64,000 nucleotides of DNA from APNM01 sp040361335. GTDB taxonomy: Bacteria; Pseudomonadota; Gammaproteobacteria; Nevskiales; Salinisphaeraceae. The stretch spans positions 310,001 through 374,000 of the forward strand of contig NZ_APNM01000001.1 of NCBI RefSeq assembly GCF_040361335.1. The letters are read 5' to 3'. The notes under the pieces were generated by a model, which saw nothing but the letters and a program-made list of their open reading frames with translations, was not told the DNA's origin and did not search any database. Made by a program: the position numbers and the translations under genes. Shown here piece by piece: positions 9,287 through 19,460 of the stretch. Every line of letters starts with the position of its first letter. Positions within the stretch are counted from its first letter, which is position 1.

Positions 9287-10453
9287 TCACGCGGCCTGGA
9301 TGCCCGCGGCGTCCGCCAGCGCCTCGGCCTTGTCCGTGCGCTCCCACGGCAGGTCGACGTCGTCCCGGCCGAAGTGGCCGTAGGCGGCGGTGGCGCGGTA
9401 GATGGGCTTCTGCAGGTCCAGCATCTTGAGGATGCCGTACGGCCGCAGGTCGAAGTGCTCGCGGATCAGGGCCGTGAGCTTGTTGTCGTCGATGCGGCCG
9501 GTGCCGAAGGTCTCGACCGAGATCGAGGTGGGCTCGGCCACGCCGATGGCGTAGGAGACCTGGATCTCGCACTTCTTGGCCAGGCCCGCGGCGACCACGT
9601 TCTTGGCCACGTAGCGCGCGGCGTACGCGGCGGAGCGGTCGACCTTGGACGGGTCCTTGCCGGAGAAGGCGCCGCCGCCGTGGCGGGCCATGCCGCCGTA
9701 GGTGTCGACGATGATCTTGCGGCCGGTGAGACCGGCGTCGCCCAGCGGGCCGCCGGTGACGAAACGCCCGGTCGGGTTGATGTGGATCACCGGGTCGTCG
9801 GTGAGCCAGTCGCCGATCACGGGCTTGATGATCTCTTCCATGACCGCTTCCTGGAGATCCTTCTGGCCGATCTCCTCGGCGTGCTGGGAGGAGAGCACCA
9901 CGGCGTCGATCTCGGTCGGCACGCCGTCCTCGTAGCGGAAGGTGACCTGCGACTTGGAGTCCGGCCGCAGCCAATCCAGCTTGCCGGCCTTCAGCAGCTC
10001 GGAGTGCTTGCGCACGAGCCGGTGCGCGTAGGTGATCGGGGCCGGCATCAGGACGTCGGTCTCGTCGCAGGCGTAGCCGAACATCAGGCCTTGGTCGCCC
10101 GCGCCCTGATCCTCCGGCTTCTGCCGGTCGACGCCCTGGTTAATGTCCGGGCTCTGCTGGCCGAGCATGTCCAGCACGGCGCAGGTGTTGGCGTCGAACC
10201 CCATCGAGGAATCGGTATAGCCGATGTCGCGCACGACGTCGCGCACCAGATGCTCGGTGTTGAACTGCGCGGTCGACGTGATCTCGCCGAACACCAGCAC
10301 CATGCCGGTCTTGGCGGCGGTTTCGCAGGCTACGCGGGCCATCGGATCCTGCGCCAGATGGGCGTCCAGGATGGCGTCCGAGACCTGGTCGCAAAGCTTG
10401 TCCGGGTGCCCCTCGGACACGGATTCCGAAGTGAACAGGTAACCACGACTCAT
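9287..10453 (-). CDS. metK: S-adenosylmethionine synthetase
   Basis: MetK makes SAM from methionine and ATP. The 388-aa sequence opens with LFTSESVSEGHPDK (ATP/methionine site), has DQGLMFGYACDET (hexapeptide-type GxGDQG region), GGAFSGKDPSKVDRS (P-loop-like) and DLPWERTD near the C-terminus, all at usual positions. The ATG at 10453 has AGAGGA about 10 nt upstream. It is first in the SAM-cycle cluster. A near-palindrome TTATCCGGATAG (10469-10480) overlaps the leader and could be an operator, but I cannot name the regulator. Confidence 0.97.
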   Translation of the reverse strand: MSRGYLFTSESVSEGHPDKLCDQVSDAILDAHLAQDPMARVACETAAKTGMVLVFGEITSTAQFNTEHLVRDVVRDIGYTDSSMGFDANTCAVLDMLGQQSPDINQGVDRQKPEDQGAGDQGLMFGYACDETDVLMPAPITYAHRLVRKHSELLKAGKLDWLRPDSKSQVTFRYEDGVPTEIDAVVLSSQHAEEIGQKDLQEAVMEEIIKPVIGDWLTDDPVIHINPTGRFVTGGPLGDAGLTGRKIIVDTYGGMARHGGGAFSGKDPSKVDRSAAYAARYVAKNVVAAGLAKKCEIQVSYAIGVAEPTSISVETFGTGRIDDNKLTALIREHFDLRPYGILKMLDLQKPIYRATAAYGHFGRDDVDLPWERTDKAEALADAAGIQAA

Positions 10454-10580
10454 AGCTGTATTATCCTCTTATCCGGATAGGCGGATGAACTTAGTATAAG
10501 CGTACTACCGTACAGATAACGAGCCCGGATGCAAGTCGCTGTTAGACTGGCGGCCTCAATCCCAACCGGAATCGACGGAC

Positions 10581-11144
10581 ATGAGTCTGACGCCCTCCAA
10601 CATGATGCCGCTGGGCACGAAGGCCCCGGATTTCGCGCTTCCCGACGCGGTCTCCGGGCGCACGCTCTCGCTCGCCGACGTGCGCGGCGAGCGCGCCACG
10701 GTGGTCATGTTCATCTGCAATCATTGCCCCTATGTGAAGCACGTGAATGCGGAGTTGGTGCGGCTGGCCAACGATTACCGCGACCGCGGGGTGGGTTTCG
10801 TCGCGATCTCGGCCAACGACGCCGACGAGTATCCCGACGACGCGCCCGACAAGATGAAGCAGGTGGCCGCCGAGCAGGGCTATCCCTTCCCGTATCTCTA
10901 CGACGAGACCCAGAGCGTGGCGAAGGCCTACGATGCGGCCTGCACCCCGGACTTCTATGTCTTCGACGCGGACCTCAAATGTGCCTACCGCGGTCAACTC
11001 GACGATTCGCGGCCCGGCAACGACGAGCCCGTGACCGGCGCCGACCTGCGTGCGGCCCTGGACGCCATACTGGACGGGGAGATCGTGCCCGAGGATATGC
11101 AGACGCCCAGTCAGGGCTGCAACATCAAGTGGAAGGCGGCGTGA
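10581..11144 (+). CDS. Thioredoxin-family (AhpC/TSA-like) protein with CNHCPY motif
   Basis: A 187-aa thioredoxin-fold protein of the cytoplasmic group that carries CNHCPYV (about residue 47-53) in place of CxxC. This group is often annotated as redoxin-domain or peroxiredoxin-like, and the substrate is unknown. The N-terminal GTKAPDFALPD and the late TPDFYVFD (cis-proline region) are standard. No signal peptide is seen. It starts 127 bp from the divergent metK start and converges on the next gene, so it is probably monocistronic. Confidence 0.85.
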   Translation: MSLTPSNMMPLGTKAPDFALPDAVSGRTLSLADVRGERATVVMFICNHCPYVKHVNAELVRLANDYRDRGVGFVAISANDADEYPDDAPDKMKQVAAEQGYPFPYLYDETQSVAKAYDAACTPDFYVFDADLKCAYRGQLDDSRPGNDEPVTGADLRAALDAILDGEIVPEDMQTPSQGCNIKWKAA

Positions 11145-11152
11145 TCGTCCGG

Positions 11153-11213
11153 CGGTAGCGGCGGCTTCCCGCCGCTGCCGGGGGCGATGTCCGGCCCCGG
11201 ACCGGGGCCGGAC
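11153..11213. terminator. Two stacked hairpins between convergent genes
   Basis: The first stem pairs CGGTAGCGGCGG with CCGCCGCTGCCG around CTTC (11153-11180). The second is the perfect palindrome GTCCGGCCCCGG-A-CCGGGGCCGGAC (11189-11213). Placed between convergent stop codons, they probably end transcription both ways, although neither has a clear U-tract. Confidence 0.5.
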
Positions 11214-11220
11214 GCGCCGG

Positions 11221-12111
11221 TCAGTGCCGGGTGGTGTCGTAGGCGGCCTCGGCCTCCGCGGCGAGCTTGTCGATCATGGCCAGGTGGTGGCTGTTGTCCT
11301 GCTGCCACGGGTGGAAGCTGTAGCGGAAGTAGCCCAGCCACTCGGGGATCAGGCGCCGGAAGATGCCGGGACGCCCGAACAGGGTGTTGGCCACCTTCAG
11401 GTGCCCGCGCCAGCCGACCTTCCGGCAGGCCTCGCTGGCGGCGGTCATGCGCAGGTAGAACGCCAGCACCAGCGGCCAGAAGATGACCGTGGCGCTCACC
11501 ATGCCGCCGCTGCGCAGCAGGTAGGCGAGGGGGCCGCGACCGATCGTCTTCTCGTAGACATCGTAGGCCACCGCCTTGTGCTCCACCTCCTCCAGGGCGT
11601 GCCAGAGCCACATGCGCTCGTAGTCCTCCTGCGAGCCGGCGATCACCTCGGGCTTGTCCAGCAGTGCGTTGCCCATCAGGGCGGTGAAGTGTTCCAGGGC
11701 GATGGTGGCGCTGAGGGGGAAGGACCGGGGCGTGTTGTCCCTGAGCCAGTCGAGCAGGTCCCAGACGAATTCGTCCAGCTTGTCCGCCGGCAGACCCGCC
11801 TCGGCCATGAGCTTGTTGTATTCCACGTGCTCGCGACTGTGCATGGCCTCCTGCCCGATAAAGGCGGTGGCGGCCTTCTTCAGGTCCGGGTCCGGCACTT
11901 GGTCGCGGTAGCTGCGCACCGCGTCGATGAACATCCGCTCGCCCGCCGGGAAGAACAGGGACAGGGTGTTCATGAACTGGGTCATGTGCGGACCCAGGGC
12001 GTGCCAATCCTGGATGCGGTCGGCCGGCGGCAGGAAATGCAGGTCGCGCCGTTCCGGCATGACCGCGACGCCGGAAGCCTCGGTCTCGTTCCGTGCCGTT
12101 GTCGTGCTCAT
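11221..12111 (-). CDS. PF10118-type 'metal-dependent hydrolase' (COG3687-like)
   Basis: A 296-aa helical protein resembling the family annotated as predicted metal-dependent hydrolase. It has carboxylate/histidine motifs like those of ferritin-like di-iron proteins: GQEAMHSREH (about 89-98) and WHALEEVEHKAVAYDVY (about 172-188). A hydrophobic stretch near VIFWPLVLAFYL suggests membrane association. The reaction is not known. The next genes on the same strand, an alpha/beta hydrolase and a MerR regulator, often occur near such proteins, but a 125-bp gap containing AT-rich sequence argues for a separate promoter. Confidence 0.75.
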   Translation of the reverse strand: MSTTTARNETEASGVAVMPERRDLHFLPPADRIQDWHALGPHMTQFMNTLSLFFPAGERMFIDAVRSYRDQVPDPDLKKAATAFIGQEAMHSREHVEYNKLMAEAGLPADKLDEFVWDLLDWLRDNTPRSFPLSATIALEHFTALMGNALLDKPEVIAGSQEDYERMWLWHALEEVEHKAVAYDVYEKTIGRGPLAYLLRSGGMVSATVIFWPLVLAFYLRMTAASEACRKVGWRGHLKVANTLFGRPGIFRRLIPEWLGYFRYSFHPWQQDNSHHLAMIDKLAAEAEAAYDTTRH

Positions 12112-12236
12112 CGTTGCCTCCTGGCGGCGGGATAGCCGCGCTCAATAGTTACATTGAACGATGGCACAATAAAAAATGGTGGTCAAAGGATTCTTTCCGG
12201 ATGGCGCGCGCCCTTGCGGCGCCCGCCGGGCCGGGG

Positions 12237-13103
12237 TTACCGGCGGGCCGCGAGGTCGCCGATGAACCCGTCGATCAGCCCGGCGGTATCCGCCGGGTGC
12301 GCCAGGGGTAGCCAGTGGCCGGCCTCGATCTCGACGCGGCGCAGGTCCGGGGCCCAGCGCGCCACGCCGCGGGTCAGGTCCGGGCCGACGAACGGGTCGC
12401 GCGTGGGGACGACGAGCTGGACGGGTAGGTCGGTGCGGCGTTCGCGCGGGTGCAGCAGGCGGCGGGCGACGTTGGCGCGGTACAGCTTGATGCCGTGGAC
12501 CCCGTCGCTGGCGCGGGTGTCGTCGGCGGGCGGGCGCACGCCCTCCAAGCGTTGCATCATCTCCGGCCAGCGTCGCGCGAGCAGGGTCCGCCAGGCCAAC
12601 GGCGCCAGGAACGGGAGGTGGAAGGCGCCGATGTACCAGGAGCGCCGCAACTGCGACAGGCCGCCGGCCTTGCCGCGGCCCTCACGCAGTCCCTGGCCGA
12701 CATGGTCCAGGCAAGGGCCGGAGATCGAGGTGAAGGAGGCGAAGCGGTCGGCCAGGCGCGGCTCGGTCACCGCGTCCCAGGCCTGGATCGAGCCCCAGTC
12801 GTGGCCGACCAGGTGGACCGGCCGGTGGTCGGCGGTCGCGGCGTCGGCCACGGCGGCGAGATCGGCCGCCAGGTATTCCAGCCGGTAGTCGCGGGTGCGG
12901 CGGGGCACGCTGGAGCGGCCGGCCCCGCGCACGTCGTAGGCGACCACGTGGTAGCGGTCGGCCAGGTGCTCGGCGACGCCGTCCCAGACGCGGCTGTTGT
13001 CGGGGTAGCCGTGGACCAGCAGTATCGGCGGGTGCGTGCGGTCGCCCCACCGGCGGACGGCCAGCGACACGTCGCCGGTGCGGATGCGCTCCAGGGTGCT
13101 CAA
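12237..13103 (-). CDS. Alpha/beta hydrolase (epoxide hydrolase/dehalogenase-like)
   Basis: The 288-aa protein has the HGYPDNSRVW oxyanion block (about 31-40), the nucleophile elbow GHDWGS with Asp as nucleophile (about 98-103), an acid in PTRDPFV and the catalytic histidine in EAGHWLPL. Asp as nucleophile is typical of epoxide hydrolases and haloalkane dehalogenases; the true substrate is unknown. The start is uncertain. A TTG at 13103 has a purine-rich site GGGGGAA upstream, while a GTG at 13139 would overlap the MerR stop codon (GTGA) and imply coupling. It lies directly downstream of the MerR gene and is likely co-transcribed with it. Confidence 0.8.
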   Translation of the reverse strand: MSTLERIRTGDVSLAVRRWGDRTHPPILLVHGYPDNSRVWDGVAEHLADRYHVVAYDVRGAGRSSVPRRTRDYRLEYLAADLAAVADAATADHRPVHLVGHDWGSIQAWDAVTEPRLADRFASFTSISGPCLDHVGQGLREGRGKAGGLSQLRRSWYIGAFHLPFLAPLAWRTLLARRWPEMMQRLEGVRPPADDTRASDGVHGIKLYRANVARRLLHPRERRTDLPVQLVVPTRDPFVGPDLTRGVARWAPDLRRVEIEAGHWLPLAHPADTAGLIDGFIGDLAARR

Positions 13104-13135
13104 GAGGGATTCCCCCGGGGGGACGGACCGGCGCG

Positions 13136-13921
13136 TCACCGGTCGTGCATGTGTTCCAGGACCTGTGCCAGCCGGTCCCCCAGCACGCGGTTGGCGGACT
13201 TCTCCATGGCGCGCGCCACCTCCGGCAGCACCGCCATCTCCACCAGCGGCCGCAGGCGCCAGACCAGGTCGGCGAGTTCCTCCATGTCCTTGGGGGGCGG
13301 CAAATCCTCGCCGTACTTGGCGTCGAAGACGTGGGTGGCGACGAGCCTGACCATGACATTGGCCGCCTCCTCCACGTTCTGGCGCAGCGAGGCCACCACG
13401 TCCAGCATGTCCTCCAGCGGGATACCGGCCTTCACCAGCTCGGCGCCGGCGTAGAGCATGCGCGGACTCGGGACCCGGTAGCGCGGTCCCTCGGGCTGGA
13501 TCAGGTCCAGCGCCACCGCCTTGTCCAGGGCCGGCCCCTTGATGGAGGCGCCGAACTTCGCCAGCAGACCGGGCAGGTCGATGTAGTCGGGGACCTCGTC
13601 GGTCCAGGGGCTCGCCAGGGCCGTTTCCAACCCCAGGAGCTGCGAGATGCTGTTGCCCTTTTCCCAGGTTTCTATCAGTTCGCCGATATTGGCCAGGGTG
13701 TACCCGCGTTCCAGCAACCGGCCGATGATGCGCAGGCGCGACAGGTGGGCGTCGTCGTAGATGCCCTTGCGCCCGCGGCGTTGCGGCGGCGGCAGCAGGC
13801 CCCGGTCCTGGTAGGCCCGCACATTGCGGACGGTGGTGCCGGCCTTGCGGGCGAGCTCGTCGATCGAGAACTCGGGGCGCGCCCCGGGCGCCAGTTCCGG
13901 GTCTGGGTACGCGGTATCCAT
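13136..13921 (-). CDS. MerR-family transcriptional regulator
   Basis: A 261-aa regulator. The N-terminal winged helix reads FSIDELARKAGTTVRNVRAYQDRGLLPPPQRRGRKG, the classic MerR DNA-binding block, at about 18-52. It is followed by the dimerisation helix and a long C-terminal effector domain of about 150 aa. No metal-binding cysteines are present in that domain, so an organic or redox ligand is more likely than a metal. The ATG at 13921 follows AGGAACCG; a longer frame starting at 14044 has no support. It probably controls the adjacent alpha/beta hydrolase. Confidence 0.88.
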   Translation of the reverse strand: MDTAYPDPELAPGARPEFSIDELARKAGTTVRNVRAYQDRGLLPPPQRRGRKGIYDDAHLSRLRIIGRLLERGYTLANIGELIETWEKGNSISQLLGLETALASPWTDEVPDYIDLPGLLAKFGASIKGPALDKAVALDLIQPEGPRYRVPSPRMLYAGAELVKAGIPLEDMLDVVASLRQNVEEAANVMVRLVATHVFDAKYGEDLPPPKDMEELADLVWRLRPLVEMAVLPEVARAMEKSANRVLGDRLAQVLEHMHDR

Positions 13922-14020
13922 CGGTTCCTGCCTCGGGCACGGGTCCTTGTGCCTCTGCGAATGCCTGCGGACATGATAGCGCAGGACGGCGCGGTACGTG
14001 GACCGGCGGACAATAAATGA

Positions 14021-14042
14021 GGGCCCGGCGGATACCGGGCCC
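14021..14042 (-). terminator. Terminator of phoX
   Basis: GGGCCCGG-TATCCG-CCGGGCCC (minus strand) is a perfect 8-bp stem followed by TCATTTATTG, which is U-rich for this genome. It lies about 80 bp past the phoX stop and before the MerR start. Confidence 0.65.
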
Positions 14043-14122
14043 AAGCCTCGTGGCAGAGGGGTGAGAATAAAGCGTATGGGGCGATGCCGGAACAGGCCTG
14101 TCCTGTTCTACTCGGCAGTCCC

Positions 14123-16144
14123 CTAGAGGGCGATCTCGCCGCCGTCCTCGCGCCGGATCACGACCGTGGCCGAGCGCGCCGGATTGCCGCCGCCGTCGGG
14201 CCAGTCGCCACCCGGATGCTGGATGTTCACGAACAGCGTGCGGCCGTCCTGCGTGAGTTCGACGCCGGTGACCTCGCAGCCGGCCGGGCCCACGAAGAAC
14301 CGCTTGAGCTGCGCCTGGGTGTCCGGGTTGACGGTGCGGTCGCCGGACAGCCCGGCCGGGATCACGGCCAGCATCTGGTCGTTGGTGCCCGAATCCAGCG
14401 GTGCGCCGTTGTCGGTCTGGATCCAGAGCACACCGCGCGGGTCGAACCACAGGCCGTCCGGGCTGCCGAACTCGTTGTCCAGGGTCAGGCCGGAAAGGTT
14501 GAAGGCCGGGTCGGCATTGGCGTTGGCCCCGAATACGAAGATATCCCAGGTGAAGCCGGTCGCGGCGGGGTCGTCGCCGTCCTCGCGGAACCGGATGACG
14601 TGGCCGTGGGTGTTGGGGCCGCGCGGATTGGCGGCATCGGTCTCGCCGGCGTCGCGGTTGGTGTTGTTGGTGAGCGTGAAATAGATCTCGCCGGTGACCG
14701 GGTCGGTGGTCGACCACTCCGGACGGTCCATGGGCGTCGCCCCGACCGCGTCGGCGGCGGCGCGGGTGTTCACCAGCACGTCCGCCTGGCCGGCGAAGTC
14801 CGCGGCCAGCGCGGCGTTGGCCGCGTAGTCCAGCGGCAGCCATTCGCCGGTGCCGTCGGCGTCGAAGCGGGCCGCGTACAGGGTGCCCTTGTCGAGCATG
14901 TCCGCGTCCGGGTTGTCGGGATCCCAGGCATCGGCGGTCACGAATTTGTAGATGTACTCGCCGCGGGCGTCGTCGCCCATGTAGAAGGCGATGCGCTTGC
15001 CGGCCTCGATCAGTCCGGGCTGGGCGCCCTCGTGGCGGAAACGGCCCATGGCGGTGCGTTTCGTGGGCGTGCTGGAGGGATCGTAGGGATCGATCTCGAC
15101 CAGCCAGCCGAAGGTATTGGCCTCGTTGCGGTAATCCTGGGTGGCGTCGGCGCCGGTGGGCGTGGTGTCCCAGCGGGCGAACTCGCCGTCGATCTCGCTT
15201 GGGTCGCCGGCGACCGCGCTCCACAGGTAGCCGAAGCCGGTCTCGCTGAGGCCGTAGCGGGCCTTGGAGCGGGGCGGGTCGGCCTCGCTCGTGGTCAGGT
15301 AGCCCTGGATGTTTTCCTCGCAGGCGAGGTAGGTGCCCCAGGGCGTGTAGCCGCGGCCGCAGTTGTTGACGGTGCCGCGCGAGGTCATGCCGCTGTTGTC
15401 GTAGGCGGTGACCATGAACGGGCTGCCGGCGGCCGGGCCGCTGAGCCGCATCGGGGTCGCCGCGGTGATGCGACGGTTCATTCCGGTGTTGACGGCGCGC
15501 CACTGGCCGTCGGACTGGCGCGACAGCTCGACCACGGCCACGCCGTGGGCATTGATGTCCTTGCGCACCTGGTCGGCGTCGGTCGGACGGCCCTGGGCGT
15601 CCTCGCTGCGGCTGCCGCCCGGGTACAGGGTGCCGTTGCTGTACTCGTGGTTGATCACGAGCAGCCCGCCCTCGGAATTGTCGCCGCCGCGGGCACGGGG
15701 AAACAGGGTCATGCCGTCGTGGTTCTGTCCGATCTGCTGGGCCTGCTCGGCGGCGGTGTTGCCGGCGTCCGGCTCGAAGGCCGGGAAGTCGCCCAGGATC
15801 GGCGTGCCCCAGGGGATCAGGATCTGCGTCAGATAGCCTTCGGGCACGCGCACGTCCGAACCGCTGAAGCCCTCGATCGAGCTGAAGGAGAGGGTCGGTA
15901 CGCTGTCGCCGCCGGCGCTGCCGCCACCGTCGCTGCTGCCGTTGCTGTCACTGTCACAGGCCGACAGACCGGCGCCGGCGAACAGCGTGGTGGTGGCCAG
16001 CCCGAGGCCGCCGCGCAGGGTGTCGCGGCGGGACAGGCGCGCCTCGAGCACATTCTCGAAGCTGGGGCTGGCGCTGTTGGACAGGGACGGCTCGGCGTCC
16101 TTGACCACCTTGGCCAGGTCCAGGCGGGTTCGATTGCGGGTCAT
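14123..16144 (-). CDS. phoX: PhoX-family alkaline phosphatase, Tat-exported
   Basis: A 673-aa PhoX-type phosphatase that releases phosphate from organic esters outside the cytoplasm, using Ca2+ and Fe3+. The N-terminal LSRRDTLRGG (about 38-47) is a twin-arginine signal, followed by a hydrophobic stretch and LSAC, which could serve as a lipobox. Typical PhoX blocks follow: NHDGMTLFP, LLVINHEY, TPWGTYLACEENIQGY, GRFRHEGA and a C-terminal GPAGCEVTG. The ribosome site GAGAGGAAACCCG precedes the ATG. It is divergent from tkt and has PHO-box-like 11-bp repeats upstream, consistent with phosphate-starvation control. The terminator lies at 14021-14042. Confidence 0.9.
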   Translation of the reverse strand: MTRNRTRLDLAKVVKDAEPSLSNSASPSFENVLEARLSRRDTLRGGLGLATTTLFAGAGLSACDSDSNGSSDGGGSAGGDSVPTLSFSSIEGFSGSDVRVPEGYLTQILIPWGTPILGDFPAFEPDAGNTAAEQAQQIGQNHDGMTLFPRARGGDNSEGGLLVINHEYSNGTLYPGGSRSEDAQGRPTDADQVRKDINAHGVAVVELSRQSDGQWRAVNTGMNRRITAATPMRLSGPAAGSPFMVTAYDNSGMTSRGTVNNCGRGYTPWGTYLACEENIQGYLTTSEADPPRSKARYGLSETGFGYLWSAVAGDPSEIDGEFARWDTTPTGADATQDYRNEANTFGWLVEIDPYDPSSTPTKRTAMGRFRHEGAQPGLIEAGKRIAFYMGDDARGEYIYKFVTADAWDPDNPDADMLDKGTLYAARFDADGTGEWLPLDYAANAALAADFAGQADVLVNTRAAADAVGATPMDRPEWSTTDPVTGEIYFTLTNNTNRDAGETDAANPRGPNTHGHVIRFREDGDDPAATGFTWDIFVFGANANADPAFNLSGLTLDNEFGSPDGLWFDPRGVLWIQTDNGAPLDSGTNDQMLAVIPAGLSGDRTVNPDTQAQLKRFFVGPAGCEVTGVELTQDGRTLFVNIQHPGGDWPDGGGNPARSATVVIRREDGGEIAL

Positions 16145-16204
16145 CGGGTTTCCTCTCGCTTGCGTTGGCTGGCTGGGATGCCGGATGGGCCAACGCTAGC
16201 GATG

Positions 16205-16259
16205 CCCGATGACGCCTTGATTAGCGTTCGATGACGCCTGGATTGCGTATTTCTGACAC
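16205..16259 (-). promoter_or_regulatory. PHO-box-like 11-bp repeats upstream of phoX
   Basis: Reading the minus strand, five consecutive 11-mers are in phase: GTGTCAGAAAT, ACGCAATCCAG, GCGTCATCGAA, CGCTAATCAAG and GCGTCATCGGG. Several contain TGTCA/CGTCAT, as in PhoB half-sites (CTGTCAT every 11 bp). They lie 60-115 bp upstream of the phoX start. The match to consensus is imperfect, but phase and gene identity agree. Confidence 0.5.
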
Positions 16260-16267
16260 CGGCTTTG

Positions 16268-16296
16268 TTGCCGCGCGTGGCGCTTTAATGGACAAT
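16268..16296 (+). promoter_or_regulatory. Candidate tkt promoter
   Basis: TTGCCG at 16268-16273 and GACAAT at 16291-16296 are separated by 17 bp, giving a plausible sigma-70 promoter 34 bp before the tkt start. The match to consensus is moderate. Confidence 0.35.
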
Positions 16297-16329
16297 ATGC
16301 GCCCTTTTCCGCCCCCGTCCGGACGATTC

Positions 16330-18359
<2,030 letters not shown>

Positions 18360-18363
<4 letters not shown>

Positions 18364-18431
18364 TTCGTGATTGGTGATTGGCACCAATCACTCTCGCGAG
18401 TCACGAATCATGAATTACCAATCACCAGATT
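18360..18431. repeat. GTGATTCG-family hairpin without cargo between tkt and gap
   Basis: The left arm (18360-18381) and right arm (18384-18431) consist of 7-8 bp units in opposite orientation. GTGATTGG-CA-CCAATCAC forms a perfect core hairpin. It starts in the tkt stop codon and ends just before the gap ribosome site, so it looks like an 'empty' version of the four-helix-bundle cassettes. Confidence 0.7.
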
Positions 18432-18444
18432 CGGAGAGTAAGGC

Positions 18445-19452
18445 ATGGCAGTGAAGGTCGGGATCAACGGCTACGGCCGCATCGGACGCAACGTGTTGCG
18501 CGCCCTCTACGAGGCCGGTCGCACCGACGAGATCGAGGTGGTGGCGATCAACGATCTCGGCGACGCCGAGACCAACGCCCACCTGACCCGCTACGACACC
18601 GCCCACGGCAAGTTCCCGGGCGAGGTCTCGGTCGAGGGCGAGCACCTGGTGGTCAACGGCGACCGGATCAAGGTGCTGGCCGAGCGCGATCCGGCCCGGC
18701 TGCCCTGGGGCGAGCTCGGCGTGGAGATCGTGCTCGAGTGCACCGGCCTGTTCGCCTCCCGCGACAAGGCGGCCGCGCACCTCAAGGGCGGCGCCAAGAA
18801 GGTGGTGATCTCGGCCCCGGCCGGCAGCGACCTGCCGACCATCGTCTACGGCGTGAACCACGACAGCCTGACCGCCGACGACGACGTGGTCTCCAACGCC
18901 TCCTGCACCACCAACTGCCTGGCGCCCCTGGTCAAGCCGCTGCACGACGCCATCGGCATCGAGCACGGCCTGATGAACACGGTGCACGCCTACACCAACG
19001 ACCAGGTGCTCACCGACGTCTACCACAAGGACCTGCGCCGGGCCCGCTCCGCGACCCACAGCATGATCCCGACCAAGACCGGCGCCGCGGCCGCGGTCGG
19101 GCTGGTGCTGCCGGACCTCAACGGCAAGCTCGACGGCTTCGCCGTGCGCGTGCCCACGATCAACGTGTCCATGGTGGATTTGACGTTCACCGCGTCGCGC
19201 GCCACCACGGCCGACGAGGTCAACCAGGTGCTCAAGAGCGCCTCCGAGGGCGAGCTCAAGGGCGTTCTCAACTACTGCCAGGACCCGTTGGTCTCGGTCG
19301 ACTTCAACCACGACCCCGCCTCGTCGACGGTGGATTCGCTGCTGACCAAGGTGGTCGGCGACCGCCTGGTGAAGGTCTGCGCCTGGTACGACAACGAGTG
19401 GGGCTTCTCCAACCGCATGCTCGACACCACGCTGGCCCTGGCGCGGGCGTGA
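18445..19452 (+). CDS. gap: Glyceraldehyde-3-phosphate dehydrogenase (type I)
   Basis: Converts glyceraldehyde-3-phosphate to 1,3-bisphosphoglycerate with NAD+. The 335-aa protein has the dinucleotide motif INGYGRIGRN (7-16), the catalytic block SNASCTTNC with Cys154, the base His181 in NTVHAYTNDQ, and the C-terminal WYDNEWGFSNRM. The acidic residue in AINDLGD (about 35-41) favours NAD over NADP. The start follows GGAGAGTAAGGC. The TGA stop again lies in a GTGATTCGG sequence. It is co-directional with tkt and pgk, a common gammaproteobacterial grouping. Confidence 0.97.
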   Translation: MAVKVGINGYGRIGRNVLRALYEAGRTDEIEVVAINDLGDAETNAHLTRYDTAHGKFPGEVSVEGEHLVVNGDRIKVLAERDPARLPWGELGVEIVLECTGLFASRDKAAAHLKGGAKKVVISAPAGSDLPTIVYGVNHDSLTADDDVVSNASCTTNCLAPLVKPLHDAIGIEHGLMNTVHAYTNDQVLTDVYHKDLRRARSATHSMIPTKTGAAAAVGLVLPDLNGKLDGFAVRVPTINVSMVDLTFTASRATTADEVNQVLKSASEGELKGVLNYCQDPLVSVDFNHDPASSTVDSLLTKVVGDRLVKVCAWYDNEWGFSNRMLDTTLALARA

Positions 19453-19460
19453 TTCGGTAG

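Noticed and set aside
10469..10480. MetJ or SAM-responsive operator upstream of metK
   Set aside because: The near-palindrome TTATCCGGATAG does not match the AGACGTCT met box, so no regulator can be assigned.
12237..15503. A minus-strand open frame of 1,088 codons
   Set aside because: Only its end (12237-13103) encodes a recognisable protein, the alpha/beta hydrolase. The rest runs across the MerR and PhoX genes in another frame and has the Arg/Pro/Gly-rich look of GC-rich shadow translation.
14084..16234. A plus-strand open frame of 716 codons antisense to phoX
   Set aside because: Low-complexity Val/Gly/Ala composition typical of the reverse frame of a GC-rich gene. PhoX on the other strand has full family motifs.
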